DNA of 64,000 nucleotides from Pseudomonas lini (lineage in GTDB: Bacteria; Pseudomonadota; Gammaproteobacteria; Pseudomonadales; Pseudomonadaceae), in NCBI RefSeq assembly GCF_030812475.1, contig NZ_JAUSSR010000010.1:248001-312000 (forward strand). The letters run 5' to 3'. This document shows, one piece after another, positions 55,256 through 64,000 of this stretch (position 1 is the first letter of the stretch; every line of letters begins with the position of its first letter). The translations under genes were made by a program, and so were the position numbers. A model generated the notes under the pieces. That model saw only the letters and a program-made list of their open reading frames with translations. It did no database searches and had not been told where the DNA came from.

Positions 55256-58204
55256 TCAGTTCACAGCGGACGTCGCTTCGACATGACGCGGCAATGTCAC
55301 CCGGATACGGGTGCCGCGCTGGCTTTGTACATCAGCCGGGCTGTCGATGGTGATTTGTCCATAATGCTCTTCAACGATGGAATAGACCAGTGCAAGGCCC
55401 AGACCGGTGCCTTCGCCAGGATCCTTGGTGGTGAAGAAAGGTTCGAACAGTCGGTCCATGATGCTCGAGGGAATACCGCTGCCTTCGTCTTCGACGATCA
55501 AATCGACCGTGTGTTCGCCGGCTTCGCTCTTGACCCGCACGGCGCTGCCGGGAGGGGAGGCGTCACGGGCGTTCGAGAGCAGGTTGATCAGTACTTGCGC
55601 CAGGCGCTGAGGGTCGCCTTCGACCCAGTGGTCGGGGTCGCACAGGTTGTAGAACTGCACTTCGAAATTGCGTCGGTTCAGGGCCAGCAGGCCGATGGCA
55701 TCCTGGGCCACCTCGGCCAGACAGACGGGCTCGTCGCTGTGCTGATGACTGCCGGCGTGGGCGAAGCTCATCAGGGACTGAACGATACGTGACACGCGTT
55801 TGGTCTGTTCGAGGATCTGCCCGCTGATTTCCTTCAGTTCGCTGTCTTCTTCGCGCTCTTCGCGCAGGTTCTGCGCCAGACAGGCGATGCCGGTGATCGG
55901 GTTGCCGATTTCATGGGCCACGCCGGCGGCCAGGCGGCCGATGCTGGCCAGTCGCTCGGAGTGCACCAGTTTGTCTTCGAGCATCTGGGTCTCGGTCAGG
56001 TCTTCCACCAGCAACACCAGGCCACTGTTACCCGGCGCCAGGGGTTCGTCGATCGCCGCTTTGTGCAGATTCAGCCAGCGGGTCTGGCCATCGAGGGCCA
56101 GGTGCTGCTTGTGCAAGTGCTCGTCGGGCAGATCGATGAAGCCTTGCAGCAGCGCTTTCCAGGGGTCGGCGATGGTGCTCAGGCGCGAGCCGACCACACG
56201 TTGGGCGGCAATCCCGGTCAATTCCTCCATGGCTTTGTTCCACATGAGGATTTCCTGATCCTTGGCCAGGGAACAGACGCCCATGGGCAATTCCTGCAAG
56301 GTCTGGCGATGATAGCGGCGCAGCGCATCGAGTTCGGCGGCAAGGCCGGTGAGGCGCGAATGGTAATCCTCGAGCCGGCTTTCGATGAAGTGGATGTCTT
56401 CCGTGACGTAGTTTTCGCCGCCGGCCTTATAGGGCAGGAAGGTTTCGACCATGTCCTGGGCCACGCTCGGCCCCATCAGGCCGGACAGGTTGGCTTCGAT
56501 GCGGTCACGCAAACGGCGCAGGGCATAAGGCCGGCGCTCGTCGAATGGCAGATAAAGGTCGCGCAAGGCCTGCTCGACTTCTTTCTGTGCAGCCTTGGCG
56601 CCCAAGGGTTTGGCCAGCTGCGTGGCGAACTCCTGGGGCGAGGCGGCGTGCAGTTCCCGGCGTTGCGGTCGACGCACGTTGTCCACGGCGCACGCTTCGG
56701 CGGCGCTGGCCTCTTCGGCGCTGGCATTGGTGAACAGCGAAATCAGGGTGAACATCAGCACGTTGGCCGCCAGCGAGGCGATGGCCGCCATATGCCAACT
56801 GGTGTCGTCCAGCACGTAGATCATGTTCAGCAGCGGAATATAGAAACCCTGCAGATTGCCGACCAGTGGCAGCAGCATGGTGACCAGCCATACCAGTATC
56901 CCGGCAAGCAGGCCGGCGATGAAGCCGCGGCGGTTGGCGGTCGGCCAGTACAGGACCGACAGCACGCCCGGAAGGAATTGCAGGGTGGCGACGAAGGCGA
57001 CGATGCCCAGGTTGGCCAGGTCCTGTTCGGCGCCCAGCATCAGGTAGAAACCGTAGCCGGCCATGATGATCGCGACGATCAGCGCCCGACGGGTCCACTT
57101 CAGCCAGCGGTAGATATTGCCTTCGGCCGGCGGCTGGTAGAGCGGCAGCACCAGATGGTTCAGCGCCATCCCGGACAGCGCCAGGGTGGTGACGATGATC
57201 AGCCCGCTGGCCGCCGACAAGCCACCGATGTACGCCAGCAGCGCCAGGGCTTTGCTGTTGGCGGCGATACCGATGCCCAGGGTGAAGTATTCCGGGTTGG
57301 TGGTGGCGCCGAGTTTCAAGCCGGCCCAGAGAATCAACGGCACGGCCAGGCTCATCAGCAGCAGGAAAAGCGGCAGGCCCCAGCTGGCGCTCACCAGGGA
57401 GCGCGGGTTGAGGTTTTCGGTAAAGGTCATGTGATACATGTGCGGCATCACGATCGCCGAAGCGAAGAACACCAGTAGCAGCGTACGCCATGGCCCTTCC
57501 TGTAGCGGCGTATGCAGGGCGGCGAGGGCGGTCTGGTTTTGCAGCAGCCAAAGTTCAAGCTGTTGCGGGCCGTCGAACACGCCATACAGCGCATACAGGC
57601 CGACACCGCCAATGGCGATCAGCTTGATCACCGATTCGAAGGCAATCGCGAATACCAGACCTTCATGCTTCTCGCGGGTGGCGATATGGCGCGAACCGAA
57701 GAAAATCGTGAACAGGGTAATCAGCGCGCAGAAGCTCAAGGCCACGCGATGCTGGACCGGTTCGCGGGTGAGGATGCCGATGGAGTCGGCCACCGCCTGG
57801 ATCTGCAAGGCCAGCAACGGCAGCACGCCGATCAGCATGAAGATGGTCGTCAGCGCCCCGGCCCAGGTGCTGCGGAAGCGGAACGCAAATAAATCGGCCA
57901 AGGAAGACAGCTGATAGGTGCGGGTGATCTTCAGGATTGGATACAGCAACACCGGCGCCAGCAAAAACGCCCCGGAGACCCCGAGGTAACTGGACAGGAA
58001 ACCATAGCCGTACTGGTAGGCCAGGCCCACCGTGCCGTAAAACGCCCAGGCACTGGCGTAGACGCCCAGCGATAGGGTGTAGGTCAGCGGATGGCGAATG
58101 ATCGCCCGGGGGATCATGCCCCGTTCGCTGACCCAGGCGACGCCGAACAGCACCGCCAGGTAGGCGGCGCTGATCAGGATCATCTGGGTCAGGCTAAAGC
58201 TCAT
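55256..58204 (-). CDS. cbrA: Sensor histidine kinase CbrA
   Basis: About 982 residues. The N-terminal half is a sodium/solute symporter-like (SLC5) domain of 12-13 membrane segments, unusual for a kinase; a STAC-like linker, a PAS region, and the kinase core follow. The DHp motif is GVAHEIGNPITG, and the ATPase motifs are VEDEGSGIP and GEGTGLGLALV. In related species the transport domain binds or carries histidine. ATG 58210 would add two residues. Overlaps the small gene cbrX. Confidence 0.96.
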   Translation of the reverse strand: MSFSLTQMILISAAYLAVLFGVAWVSERGMIPRAIIRHPLTYTLSLGVYASAWAFYGTVGLAYQYGYGFLSSYLGVSGAFLLAPVLLYPILKITRTYQLSSLADLFAFRFRSTWAGALTTIFMLIGVLPLLALQIQAVADSIGILTREPVQHRVALSFCALITLFTIFFGSRHIATREKHEGLVFAIAFESVIKLIAIGGVGLYALYGVFDGPQQLELWLLQNQTALAALHTPLQEGPWRTLLLVFFASAIVMPHMYHMTFTENLNPRSLVSASWGLPLFLLLMSLAVPLILWAGLKLGATTNPEYFTLGIGIAANSKALALLAYIGGLSAASGLIIVTTLALSGMALNHLVLPLYQPPAEGNIYRWLKWTRRALIVAIIMAGYGFYLMLGAEQDLANLGIVAFVATLQFLPGVLSVLYWPTANRRGFIAGLLAGILVWLVTMLLPLVGNLQGFYIPLLNMIYVLDDTSWHMAAIASLAANVLMFTLISLFTNASAEEASAAEACAVDNVRRPQRRELHAASPQEFATQLAKPLGAKAAQKEVEQALRDLYLPFDERRPYALRRLRDRIEANLSGLMGPSVAQDMVETFLPYKAGGENYVTEDIHFIESRLEDYHSRLTGLAAELDALRRYHRQTLQELPMGVCSLAKDQEILMWNKAMEELTGIAAQRVVGSRLSTIADPWKALLQGFIDLPDEHLHKQHLALDGQTRWLNLHKAAIDEPLAPGNSGLVLLVEDLTETQMLEDKLVHSERLASIGRLAAGVAHEIGNPITGIACLAQNLREEREEDSELKEISGQILEQTKRVSRIVQSLMSFAHAGSHQHSDEPVCLAEVAQDAIGLLALNRRNFEVQFYNLCDPDHWVEGDPQRLAQVLINLLSNARDASPPGSAVRVKSEAGEHTVDLIVEDEGSGIPSSIMDRLFEPFFTTKDPGEGTGLGLALVYSIVEEHYGQITIDSPADVQSQRGTRIRVTLPRHVEATSAVN

Positions 58205-58370
58205 CGGCATCTTTTTGGCTCTGCAGGATGAAGGTCACGACGATCAGGATCAGCCAGAGCAGATAGGGTCGATACCAGGCGCCAGTAGCGTCGATCCACC
58301 AATCCATGATGGCCGGGGAGAACAGGTAAATCCCCACTACCAGGAGCAGGACCAAGCGATAGATGTACAT
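58194..58370 (-). CDS. cbrX: Small membrane protein CbrX
   Basis: 58 residues read directly: two hydrophobic stretches (LVLLLVVGIYLFSPAIM and YLLWLILIVVTFIL). It ends 11 bases inside cbrA, so cbrA translation is probably coupled to it. In P. putida the small gene cbrX sits in this position as the first gene of cbrXAB. Its molecular role is not known. Confidence 0.8.
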   Translation of the reverse strand: MYIYRLVLLLVVGIYLFSPAIMDWWIDATGAWYRPYLLWLILIVVTFILQSQKDADEL

Positions 58371-58447
58371 CCCGGCCTCTCTTCTTTATGCGCGTGCCCG
58401 AAAACGTGCGGCGATGGTAACGGATGGGCGCGCCACTGCAAGCGTGA

Positions 58448-59335
58448 TCACTGTAGTTGCGCTTCGGGCAGGTTGAGTGTGCGCGGGATCTTCAGGGCAT
58501 CCCAGTGGATGATGCCCCAATCCAGCACTTCCCGTGGTGTGGCGTAAGCCAGTTCGGCGCCCGGGTTTTGTCCGAGCGCGCGCAACGCACGCAGCAGCAG
58601 GGGCGTCGCCTGATCTTCGGTCAACGGCGGCGAACGATAGGACTTGCCGAGCTTGTTGCCATCGGGTTGGGTAATCAGCGGGATATGCAGGTAGCGCGGT
58701 TGTGGCAGGCAAAGCAGTTCTTGCAGATAGAGCTGGCGCGGGGTGGAGTCCAGCAGGTCGGCGCCCCGGACAATATCGGTGATGCCTTGCCAGGCATCGT
58801 CCAGTACCACCGCCAGTTGATAGGCGTAGAGCCCGTCGCGGCGGCGGATCACGAAATCGCCGACTTCCCGGCCCAGGTGCTGGCGGAATTCGCCCTGGAC
58901 CCGGTCGATGAAGTGATATTCCAGCTCGGGAACACGCAGGCGAATTGCGGCATCTTCGGTGCCGTGACCGGCGTTGCGGCACAGGCCTGGATAGATCCCG
59001 TGGTAGCGCTCCAGTTGCTTGCGCGAACAGGTGCAGGCGTAGGCCAGGCCATGATTGAACAGGCGATTGAGCACTTCGGCGTAGGCAGCGTGCCGATCGC
59101 TCTGTCGGACCATCTCGCCGTCCCACTCGAAACCGTAGCTTTCCAGTGCCTTGAGGATGGCCGCCTGGGCGCCGGGTTCTTCCCGAGGTGGATCGAGATC
59201 TTCCATGCGCATCAGCCAGCGACCACCCACCGAGCGCGCGTCGAGGTACGAAGCCAGCGCGGCGACCAGCGAGCCGAAATGCAGATGGCCGCTGGGCGTG
59301 GGGGCGAAGCGTCCGATGTAGGTGGGGGCGATCAT
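58448..59335 (-). CDS. gluQRS: Glutamyl-Q tRNA(Asp) synthetase
   Basis: Attaches glutamate to queuosine in tRNA-Asp. 295 residues, shorter than GluRS because the anticodon-binding domain is missing. Motifs are APTPSGHLHFG (HIGH region) and the KLGKS loop. The zinc site has CTC...Y...C (CTCSRKQLERY, YPGLC). It lies upstream of cbrX on the same strand, as in other Pseudomonas. Confidence 0.94.
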   Translation of the reverse strand: MIAPTYIGRFAPTPSGHLHFGSLVAALASYLDARSVGGRWLMRMEDLDPPREEPGAQAAILKALESYGFEWDGEMVRQSDRHAAYAEVLNRLFNHGLAYACTCSRKQLERYHGIYPGLCRNAGHGTEDAAIRLRVPELEYHFIDRVQGEFRQHLGREVGDFVIRRRDGLYAYQLAVVLDDAWQGITDIVRGADLLDSTPRQLYLQELLCLPQPRYLHIPLITQPDGNKLGKSYRSPPLTEDQATPLLLRALRALGQNPGAELAYATPREVLDWGIIHWDALKIPRTLNLPEAQLQ

Positions 59336-59373
59336 AAGGGCGATGCTACTTTTTCAGGCTTGCACCAGGCCCC

Positions 59374-59464
59374 TGTGGGAGCGAGCCTGCTCGCGAAAGC
59401 GGTGTGTCAGTCAACATTGATATTGAAGCTGAGTTCCCCTTCGCGAGCAGGCTCGCTCCCACAG
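59374..59464. repeat. REPIN between gluQRS and dksA
   Basis: TGTGGGAGCGAGCCTGCTCG at 59374 pairs with the inverted copy ending CTCGCTCCCACAG. Same subfamily as the unit at 51001. Confidence 0.85.
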
Positions 59465-59493
59465 GTGCGCTGTCGGGGGCGAATTGCGGAAAC

Positions 59494-59523
59494 AAAAACG
59501 GAGCGTTCGCACGCTCCGTTTTT
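59494..59523 (-). terminator. Rho-independent terminator of dksA
   Basis: AAAAACGGAGCG and CGCTCCGTTTTT form a long stem around a short loop with a T-run on the minus strand. It lies 14 bases after the dksA stop. Confidence 0.9.
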
Positions 59524-59536
59524 CATCAAGTCGAGA

Positions 59537-59977
59537 TTACTTGCCGACTTGCTTTTCCTTGATTTCCGCCAGGGTCTTGCAATCGACACACATGTCGGCA
59601 GTAGGACGGGCTTCCAGTCGCTTGACGCCGATTTCGACGCCACAGGACTCGCACCAGCCATACTCTTCGTCTTCGATCAATTGCAGGGTCTTGTCGATTT
59701 TCTTGATCAGCTTGCGCTCGCGATCACGGGCGCGCAATTCGAGGCTGAATTCTTCTTCCTGGCTGGCACGGTCTGCCGGATCCGGAAAGTTGGCCGCTTC
59801 GTCTTTCATGTGATCAACCGTACGGTCGACTTCCTGCATCAAGTCCTGTTTCCACTTGTTCAGGATCTTGGTGAAGTGAGCGCGCATGGGCTTGCCCATG
59901 TATTCCTCGCCCTTCACTTCTTTGTAGGGTTCGAAACCGCTGATCGACTGATTTTGCTGCTTTGCTTGGGTGGGCAT
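59537..59977 (-). CDS. dksA: RNA polymerase-binding transcription factor DksA
   Basis: 146 residues. Binds the secondary channel of RNA polymerase and works with ppGpp in the stringent response. The coiled-coil tip has D66-x-x-D69-x-A71, and the zinc finger uses C109, C112, C130 and C133. The classical four-cysteine type, unlike the zinc-free DksA2. It would act on promoters such as that of the tRNA operon at 22651. Confidence 0.97.
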   Translation of the reverse strand: MPTQAKQQNQSISGFEPYKEVKGEEYMGKPMRAHFTKILNKWKQDLMQEVDRTVDHMKDEAANFPDPADRASQEEEFSLELRARDRERKLIKKIDKTLQLIEDEEYGWCESCGVEIGVKRLEARPTADMCVDCKTLAEIKEKQVGK

Positions 59978-60309
59978 GAAATGGACCGCCTCTACTCTTG
60001 TAATCCATTGCGCAGGATTGCTCCATCACCGACACCTGCCGGCCCTGCGGCTGCAAGCGGGCGAACTTACCAGATCAAATCGGGCCGCGCTACTCCCGGA
60101 TGTCGAGGTAGTGGCCCTCAGTGCTTGCAAATGTATGCCAAGCCTTGACTGGTGGTGCTGGAGGCCTGATCAAATATTGATTTTAGCCAAACCTGGGACA
60201 CACGCTTGAGTCGTTTGAGACCAGAGTCATATGGCTCTGACCGCTTTAGGTTCTCGCTCGTTCCTGCGCTTGGGTAGAATCGGTTTTTTTCCCTGTTGAA
60301 GGAAGGCCA
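59978..60309. other. Gene-free region between dksA and the aminotransferase
   Basis: 332 bases between divergent genes with no supported gene. It should hold both promoters. A TAGAAT at 60275 on the plus strand could be a -10 for the aminotransferase, but I see no convincing -35. Confidence 0.4.
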
Positions 60310-61482
60310 ATGGCTCAGTCCTACAGTGCCCGCAGTCGCGCGATCGAACCTTTCCACGTCATGGCGCTGCTGGCGCGGGCCAATGAATTGCAAGCCGCCG
60401 GCCACGACGTGATCCACCTGGAAATCGGCGAGCCGGACTTCACCACCGCCGAGCCGATCATCCAGGCCGGCCAGGCGGCACTGACGGCGGGCAAGACCCG
60501 TTACACCGCTGCGCGCGGTATCCCGGAGTTGCGCGAGGCCATTTCGGGCTTCTATCAGCAGCGTTACGGGTTGAATATCGATCCGCAACGCATCCTGATC
60601 ACGCCCGGCGGCTCTGGCGCGCTGTTGCTGGCCAGCGCCTTGCTGGTGGATCCGGGCAAGCACTGGCTGCTGGCGGACCCGGGATACCCGTGCAACCGGC
60701 ATTTCCTGCGGCTGGTAGAAGGCGCGGCGCAGCTGGTTCCTGTCGGCCCGGACGTGCGATATCAGCTGACGCCGGACCTGGTGACCCGTCATTGGGATCA
60801 CGACAGCGTCGGCGCGCTGGTGGCTTCACCGGCCAACCCGACCGGGACCATCCTGACGCGTGACGAGTTGGCGGGCCTGTCTACCGCCATCAAGGTGCGC
60901 CACGGTCATCTGGTGGTGGACGAGATCTACCACGGCCTGACCTATGGCACCGACGCGGCCAGCGTGCTGGAAGTGGATGACGACGCCTTTGTCCTGAATA
61001 GTTTTTCAAAGTATTTCGGCATGACCGGCTGGCGACTCGGCTGGCTGGTCGCACCCGAAGCCGCGGTCGGTGAGCTGGAGAAACTGGCCCAGAACCTCTA
61101 CATCAGCGCCCCGAGCATGGCCCAGCACGCCGCACTGGCCTGCTTCGAACCGGCCACCATCAGCATCCTGGAAGAGCGTCGCGCCGAATTTGGCCGGCGC
61201 CGGGATTTCCTGCTGCCGGCCTTGCGGGAGCTGGGCTTCGGCATCGCCGTGGAGCCCGAAGGGGCTTTTTACTTGTACGCCGATATCAGCAAGTTCGGCG
61301 GTGATGCCTTCGCGTTCTGCCGGCATTTCCTCGAAACCGAGCATGTGGCGATCACCCCGGGACTGGACTTCGGCCGATATCAGGCCGGGCATCACGTGCG
61401 GTTTGCCTACACCCAGAGTCTGGTGCGCTTGCAGGAAGCGGTCGAGCGGATTGCTCGCGGTTTGCGGAGCTGGCAAGGCTGA
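60310..61482 (+). CDS. PLP-dependent class I aminotransferase
   Basis: 390 residues, fold type I. The PLP lysine is K234 in NSFSKYFGMTGWRLGW, and other family marks are SPANPTGT and VDEIYHGLTYG. The substrate is not clear from the sequence; related enzymes act on aspartate, aromatic or branched amino acids. AAGGAAGG precedes the ATG. Its stop overlaps the sfsA start by one base, a conserved pair in Pseudomonas. Confidence 0.92.
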   Translation: MAQSYSARSRAIEPFHVMALLARANELQAAGHDVIHLEIGEPDFTTAEPIIQAGQAALTAGKTRYTAARGIPELREAISGFYQQRYGLNIDPQRILITPGGSGALLLASALLVDPGKHWLLADPGYPCNRHFLRLVEGAAQLVPVGPDVRYQLTPDLVTRHWDHDSVGALVASPANPTGTILTRDELAGLSTAIKVRHGHLVVDEIYHGLTYGTDAASVLEVDDDAFVLNSFSKYFGMTGWRLGWLVAPEAAVGELEKLAQNLYISAPSMAQHAALACFEPATISILEERRAEFGRRRDFLLPALRELGFGIAVEPEGAFYLYADISKFGGDAFAFCRHFLETEHVAITPGLDFGRYQAGHHVRFAYTQSLVRLQEAVERIARGLRSWQG

Positions 61483-62195
61483 TGCGATTTTATCCTCCAC
61501 TCGAAGAAGGTCGCCTGATCCGTCGTTACAAGCGTTTCCTCGCGGATATCGAGACCGTTGGCGGCGAGTTCCTGACCATTCACTGCCCGAACACCGGTTC
61601 CATGCTCAATTGCCAGGTCGAAGGCGGGCAGGTCTGGTTCAGTCGTTCCAATGATCCGAAACGCAAACTACCCGGCACCTGGGAGGTCGGCGAAACCCCG
61701 CAGGGGCGACTGTTTTGCGTGAACACTGGCCGTGCCAACGGCTTGATCGAGGAGGCATTGCGGGCCGGCGTCATCACCGAGCTGAACGGCTTTACCGGGC
61801 TGAAGCGTGAAGTGGCCTATGGCCAGGAAAGCAGTCGCATCGATTTCCGCCTCGACTACCCAAGTGGGCCGGCCTATGTGGAAGTCAAAAGTGTGACCCT
61901 GGGTTACGACGGCTCGTTGGTAGCAGCGTTTCCTGATGCGGTGACGCAGCGCGGGGCGAAGCATTTGCGGGAGCTGGCCCATCTGGCGCGGGACGGGATT
62001 CGCGCGGTGCAGTTGTACTGCGTGAACCTCACCGGAATCGATGCGGTGCGTCCTGCCGAAGAAATCGATTCAGCCTACGCCGCCGCACTGCGTGAGGCAG
62101 TGGCCTGTGGGGTCGAGGTACTGGCCTACGGCGTTCGGTTGACCCACGAAGAGATGGTGGTTGATCGACGGCTGGAGGTGTTGCTCAACGGTTAA
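61482..62195 (+). CDS. sfsA: DNA/RNA nuclease SfsA
   Basis: 237 residues; N-terminal OB-like domain and a C-terminal nuclease-like domain with E...D(YP)...E-VKSVTL, a PD-(D/E)XK arrangement. Named for sugar fermentation stimulation in E. coli; nuclease activity has been suggested for the family. Overlaps the aminotransferase stop and ends four bases into the convergent Rieske gene. Confidence 0.93.
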   Translation: MRFYPPLEEGRLIRRYKRFLADIETVGGEFLTIHCPNTGSMLNCQVEGGQVWFSRSNDPKRKLPGTWEVGETPQGRLFCVNTGRANGLIEEALRAGVITELNGFTGLKREVAYGQESSRIDFRLDYPSGPAYVEVKSVTLGYDGSLVAAFPDAVTQRGAKHLRELAHLARDGIRAVQLYCVNLTGIDAVRPAEEIDSAYAAALREAVACGVEVLAYGVRLTHEEMVVDRRLEVLLNG

Positions 62196-62509
62196 ACACC
62201 GACCCAGAGCCCTTGCTCGTCCTCGTGGCAGTCGACGCTGACCAGGGATTGCCCGGCGCACGGGCCGGCGACGCATTCGCCGTCTTCAATCAGGAACAGT
62301 GCGCCGTGGGTGGCGCACTGGATCAGGCTGTTGCTGGGGTCGAGAAACTGGTTGGGGGTCCATTCCAGTCCGACGCCACGGTGCGGACAGCGATTGATAT
62401 AGACGTAAGCCCGACCGCCCCGGCGCACGGCAAAGAGTTTCTGGCCATCGATGTCGAAACCGCGGCTGCTGTCATCGGCCAGCTCGACGCCGGTACAAAG
62501 AAACTTCAT
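62192..62509 (-). CDS. Rieske [2Fe-2S] domain protein
   Basis: 105 residues forming one Rieske domain. Cluster ligands lie in CPHRGVGLEW and CATHGALF. It resembles stand-alone ferredoxin-like Rieske proteins such as NirD or dioxygenase ferredoxins. No partner oxygenase is next to it. The start at 62509 (MKFLCTG) is chosen; ATG 62521 adds four residues. Confidence 0.88.
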   Translation of the reverse strand: MKFLCTGVELADDSSRGFDIDGQKLFAVRRGGRAYVYINRCPHRGVGLEWTPNQFLDPSNSLIQCATHGALFLIEDGECVAGPCAGQSLVSVDCHEDEQGLWVGV

Positions 62510-62560
62510 GTCTATCCTCAAGTGCCGCGTCTTATAACCGGATATGTCCGAGCTTGACGT

Positions 62561-62579
62561 TCAAATGCAAACAATTATC
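62561..62579. promoter_or_regulatory. Possible Fur box upstream of hmuT
   Basis: On the minus strand GATAATTGTTTGCATTTGA agrees with the 19-bp Fur consensus at about 11 positions. It lies about 100 bases before the haem uptake gene, where iron control is expected. Confidence 0.4.
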
Positions 62580-62675
62580 AAATGGCCGCTTCACCCATTG
62601 GGCATGCTGCTGCCGGATGCCGAGGATACTTGGCCCGTCATCTCGATGCCGGGAAAACTTTCAAGGAAGCTGTCT

Positions 62676-63548
62676 ATGCGCCTGAGTACCCACGTTGCTG
62701 CGCTCTGTGTCGGACTTCTCGCCAGTTGTTACGCCGCAGCGGCCGAATTGCCACAACGCTGGGTCAGTGCCGGAGGCGCGCTGTCGGAGTGGGTCAGTGC
62801 GCTGGGCGGCGAGTCGAAACTGGTGGGTGTCGATACCACGAGCCAGCACCCGCAATCCCTGAAGGCCCTGCCCAGCATCGGTTATCAGCGGCAATTGTCG
62901 GCGGAAGGTATTTTAAGTTTGCGCCCGCAAATTCTGATCGGCACCGAAGAAATGGGGCCGCCGCCGGTGCTTTCGCAGGTCCGCAGTGCCGGCGTGCAGG
63001 TCGAACTGTTCTCCGCCCAACCGGATCTGCCGACTTTGCAGGCTAATCTGCAGCGCTTGGGCAAGTTGCTTGGCGCGCAAGACCGGGCGGCGCAATTGCT
63101 TCTAGCGTATCAGCAGCAACTCGAGCAGCAAAAGGTCCGGGTCACCCGGGCGCAGTTGAAGGAAAAGTCGCCGGGCGTCCTCATGCTGCTCGGCCATGCC
63201 GGTGGCAAGCCGCTGATCGCCGGCAAGGACACCGCCGCCGACTGGTTGCTGCAAAGGGCCGGTGGGCACAATCTGGCAACACATTCCGGTTACAAACCCT
63301 TTTCTGTCGAATCGCTGGTCAGCCTGGATCCTGACGTGCTGGTGTTTGCCGATCGTGCGCTCACTGGCGACGCCGCGCGGGCAGCGCTGTTCAAGGAAAA
63401 TCCGATCCTGTCCTCGACCCGCGCGGCCAAGGACGAGCGAGTCATCGAGCTCGATCCCACCTTGCTGGTGGGTGGCCTCGGGCCGCGGTTGCCCGATGCG
63501 TTGAAATCACTGTCTGACGGCTTCTTCCCCGGTTCTGCCGGTCAATGA
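62676..63548 (+). CDS. hmuT: Haem ABC transporter substrate-binding protein
   Basis: 290 residues: signal peptide to about residue 23 (SCYAAA then AELPQRW), then a periplasmic binding fold of the FecB/BtuF type. The stretches VSAGGALSEWVSALGGESKLVGVD and YKPFSVESLVSLDPDVLVF are typical of HmuT/PhuT. AAGGA precedes the ATG at 62676; the frame is open to 62544 but that part lacks a signal peptide at its start. It overlaps the permease gene by four bases. Confidence 0.9.
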   Translation: MRLSTHVAALCVGLLASCYAAAAELPQRWVSAGGALSEWVSALGGESKLVGVDTTSQHPQSLKALPSIGYQRQLSAEGILSLRPQILIGTEEMGPPPVLSQVRSAGVQVELFSAQPDLPTLQANLQRLGKLLGAQDRAAQLLLAYQQQLEQQKVRVTRAQLKEKSPGVLMLLGHAGGKPLIAGKDTAADWLLQRAGGHNLATHSGYKPFSVESLVSLDPDVLVFADRALTGDAARAALFKENPILSSTRAAKDERVIELDPTLLVGGLGPRLPDALKSLSDGFFPGSAGQ

Positions 63549-64000
63549 CGGTCCTGGTTAAACCGCGTGCTTTGTTCATTGGCCTGAGCCTGCTGTGTTT
63601 GCTGGCGGTCTGGTTGTCGTTGGCGCTGGGCCCCGTCAGCTTGCCGCTGTTCGATACCTTGCGCGCGGCGTTGCGGCTGATCGGCTTGCCCATTGCGGCC
63701 GACGGGCTGGAGCAGGCCGAGCTGATCCTCGGACAGATTCGCCTGCCGCGCACACTGCTGGGTCTGGCAGTGGGGGGCGTTTTGGCACTGTCCGGCGTGG
63801 CGATGCAGGGACTGTTTCGCAACCCGCTGGCTGATCCGGGGTTGGTCGGGGTTTCCAGCGGAGCGGCGCTGGGCGCGGCGATCGCGATTGTCGGCGGTTC
63901 GCTATTTGGCGGCCTGCCGCAAGCCTTCGGGCCTTATCTGTTATCGCTGTGCGCATTCATAGGCGGGCTCGGCGTCACGGCGCTGGTGTATCGGCTGGGT
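63545..64000 (+). CDS. hmuU: Haem ABC transporter permease, FecCD family (partial)
   Basis: The first 152 residues, cut by the window end. It begins MTVLVKPRALFIGLSLLCLL and contains the FecCD landmarks LGQIRLPRTLLGLAVGG, LALSGVAMQGLFRNPLADPGLVGVSSGAALG. At least three membrane segments are visible. The ATPase gene (hmuV) is expected beyond the window. Confidence 0.9.
   Translation, partial: MTVLVKPRALFIGLSLLCLLAVWLSLALGPVSLPLFDTLRAALRLIGLPIAADGLEQAELILGQIRLPRTLLGLAVGGVLALSGVAMQGLFRNPLADPGLVGVSSGAALGAAIAIVGGSLFGGLPQAFGPYLLSLCAFIGGLGVTALVYRLG

Noticed and set aside
55913..57478. A 521-codon open frame antisense to cbrA
   Set aside because: cbrA has clear transport and kinase motifs; the antisense product is low-complexity (HGQ/GDG-rich).

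Overview
The window is a GC-rich chromosomal segment of a Pseudomonas, most likely of the P. fluorescens group. The evidence is the gene content and order (ribF-ileS-lspA-fkpB-ispH followed by minor pilins; cbrX-cbrA-cbrB-crcZ-pcnB-folK-panBC; pilBCD-coaE-yacG) and 13 REP/REPIN repeats of the type found in that group. It is mostly core genome. I see no prophage, insertion sequence, CRISPR array, toxin-antitoxin pair or recognisable defence island.

Layout. 1-5.9 kb: flavin synthesis, isoleucyl-tRNA synthetase, lipoprotein signal peptidase, FKBP isomerase and ispH. 5.8-12.2 kb: type IV pilus minor pilins and the PilY1 adhesin/tip protein. 12.2-16.6 kb: thiO, the PilS/PilR two-component system and a small membrane protein. 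16.8-22.4 kb: bamD, rluD, pgeF and clpB (with a sigma-32 type promoter). 22.6-23.2 kb: tRNA-Asn, tRNA-Pro, tRNA-Lys, then a second identical tRNA-Pro. 23.3-26.8 kb: an unusual small secreted protein with EGKCG motifs and two EF-hands, an NDH-2 type dehydrogenase, and small conserved genes. 27-31 kb: a benzoate transport operon (benK-benE-benF-like) preceded by a XylS/BenR-type double operator. 31-33 kb: a LysR regulator and a CbiM-like permease. 33-38.2 kb: yacG, coaE, pilD, pilC, pilB and the divergent major pilin pilA with a sigma-54 promoter. 38.5-44.6 kb: a BON-domain periplasmic protein with its own sigma-54 promoter, DUF2845 and DUF748 envelope proteins, an rRNA methyltransferase, and an MpaB/DUF2236 gene with a one-base frameshift. 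44.7-53 kb: acs, pgi, panBC, folK, pcnB. 53.2-58.4 kb: crcZ sRNA, cbrB, cbrA, cbrX. 58.4-64 kb: gluQRS, dksA, a PLP aminotransferase, sfsA, a Rieske protein, and the start of a haem ABC transporter operon (hmuT, partial hmuU).

Two regulatory themes tie distant genes together. (1) Type IV pili: the minor pilins, PilY1/PilE, PilSR, PilBCD and PilA lie at three separate places; pilA has the sigma-54 site expected for PilR control. (2) Carbon catabolite repression: the window holds cbrXAB and crcZ, the RNA that titrates Hfq/Crc, and also likely targets of that system. A-rich AAnAAnAA motifs sit just upstream of the start codons of benK, the benF-like porin gene and acs.

The observations I consider most worth checking are the EGKCG/EF-hand protein, the BenR-type operator of a transport operon that has no catabolic genes beside it, the sigma-54 promoter with a paired palindrome in front of the BON-domain gene, and the mpaB frameshift.
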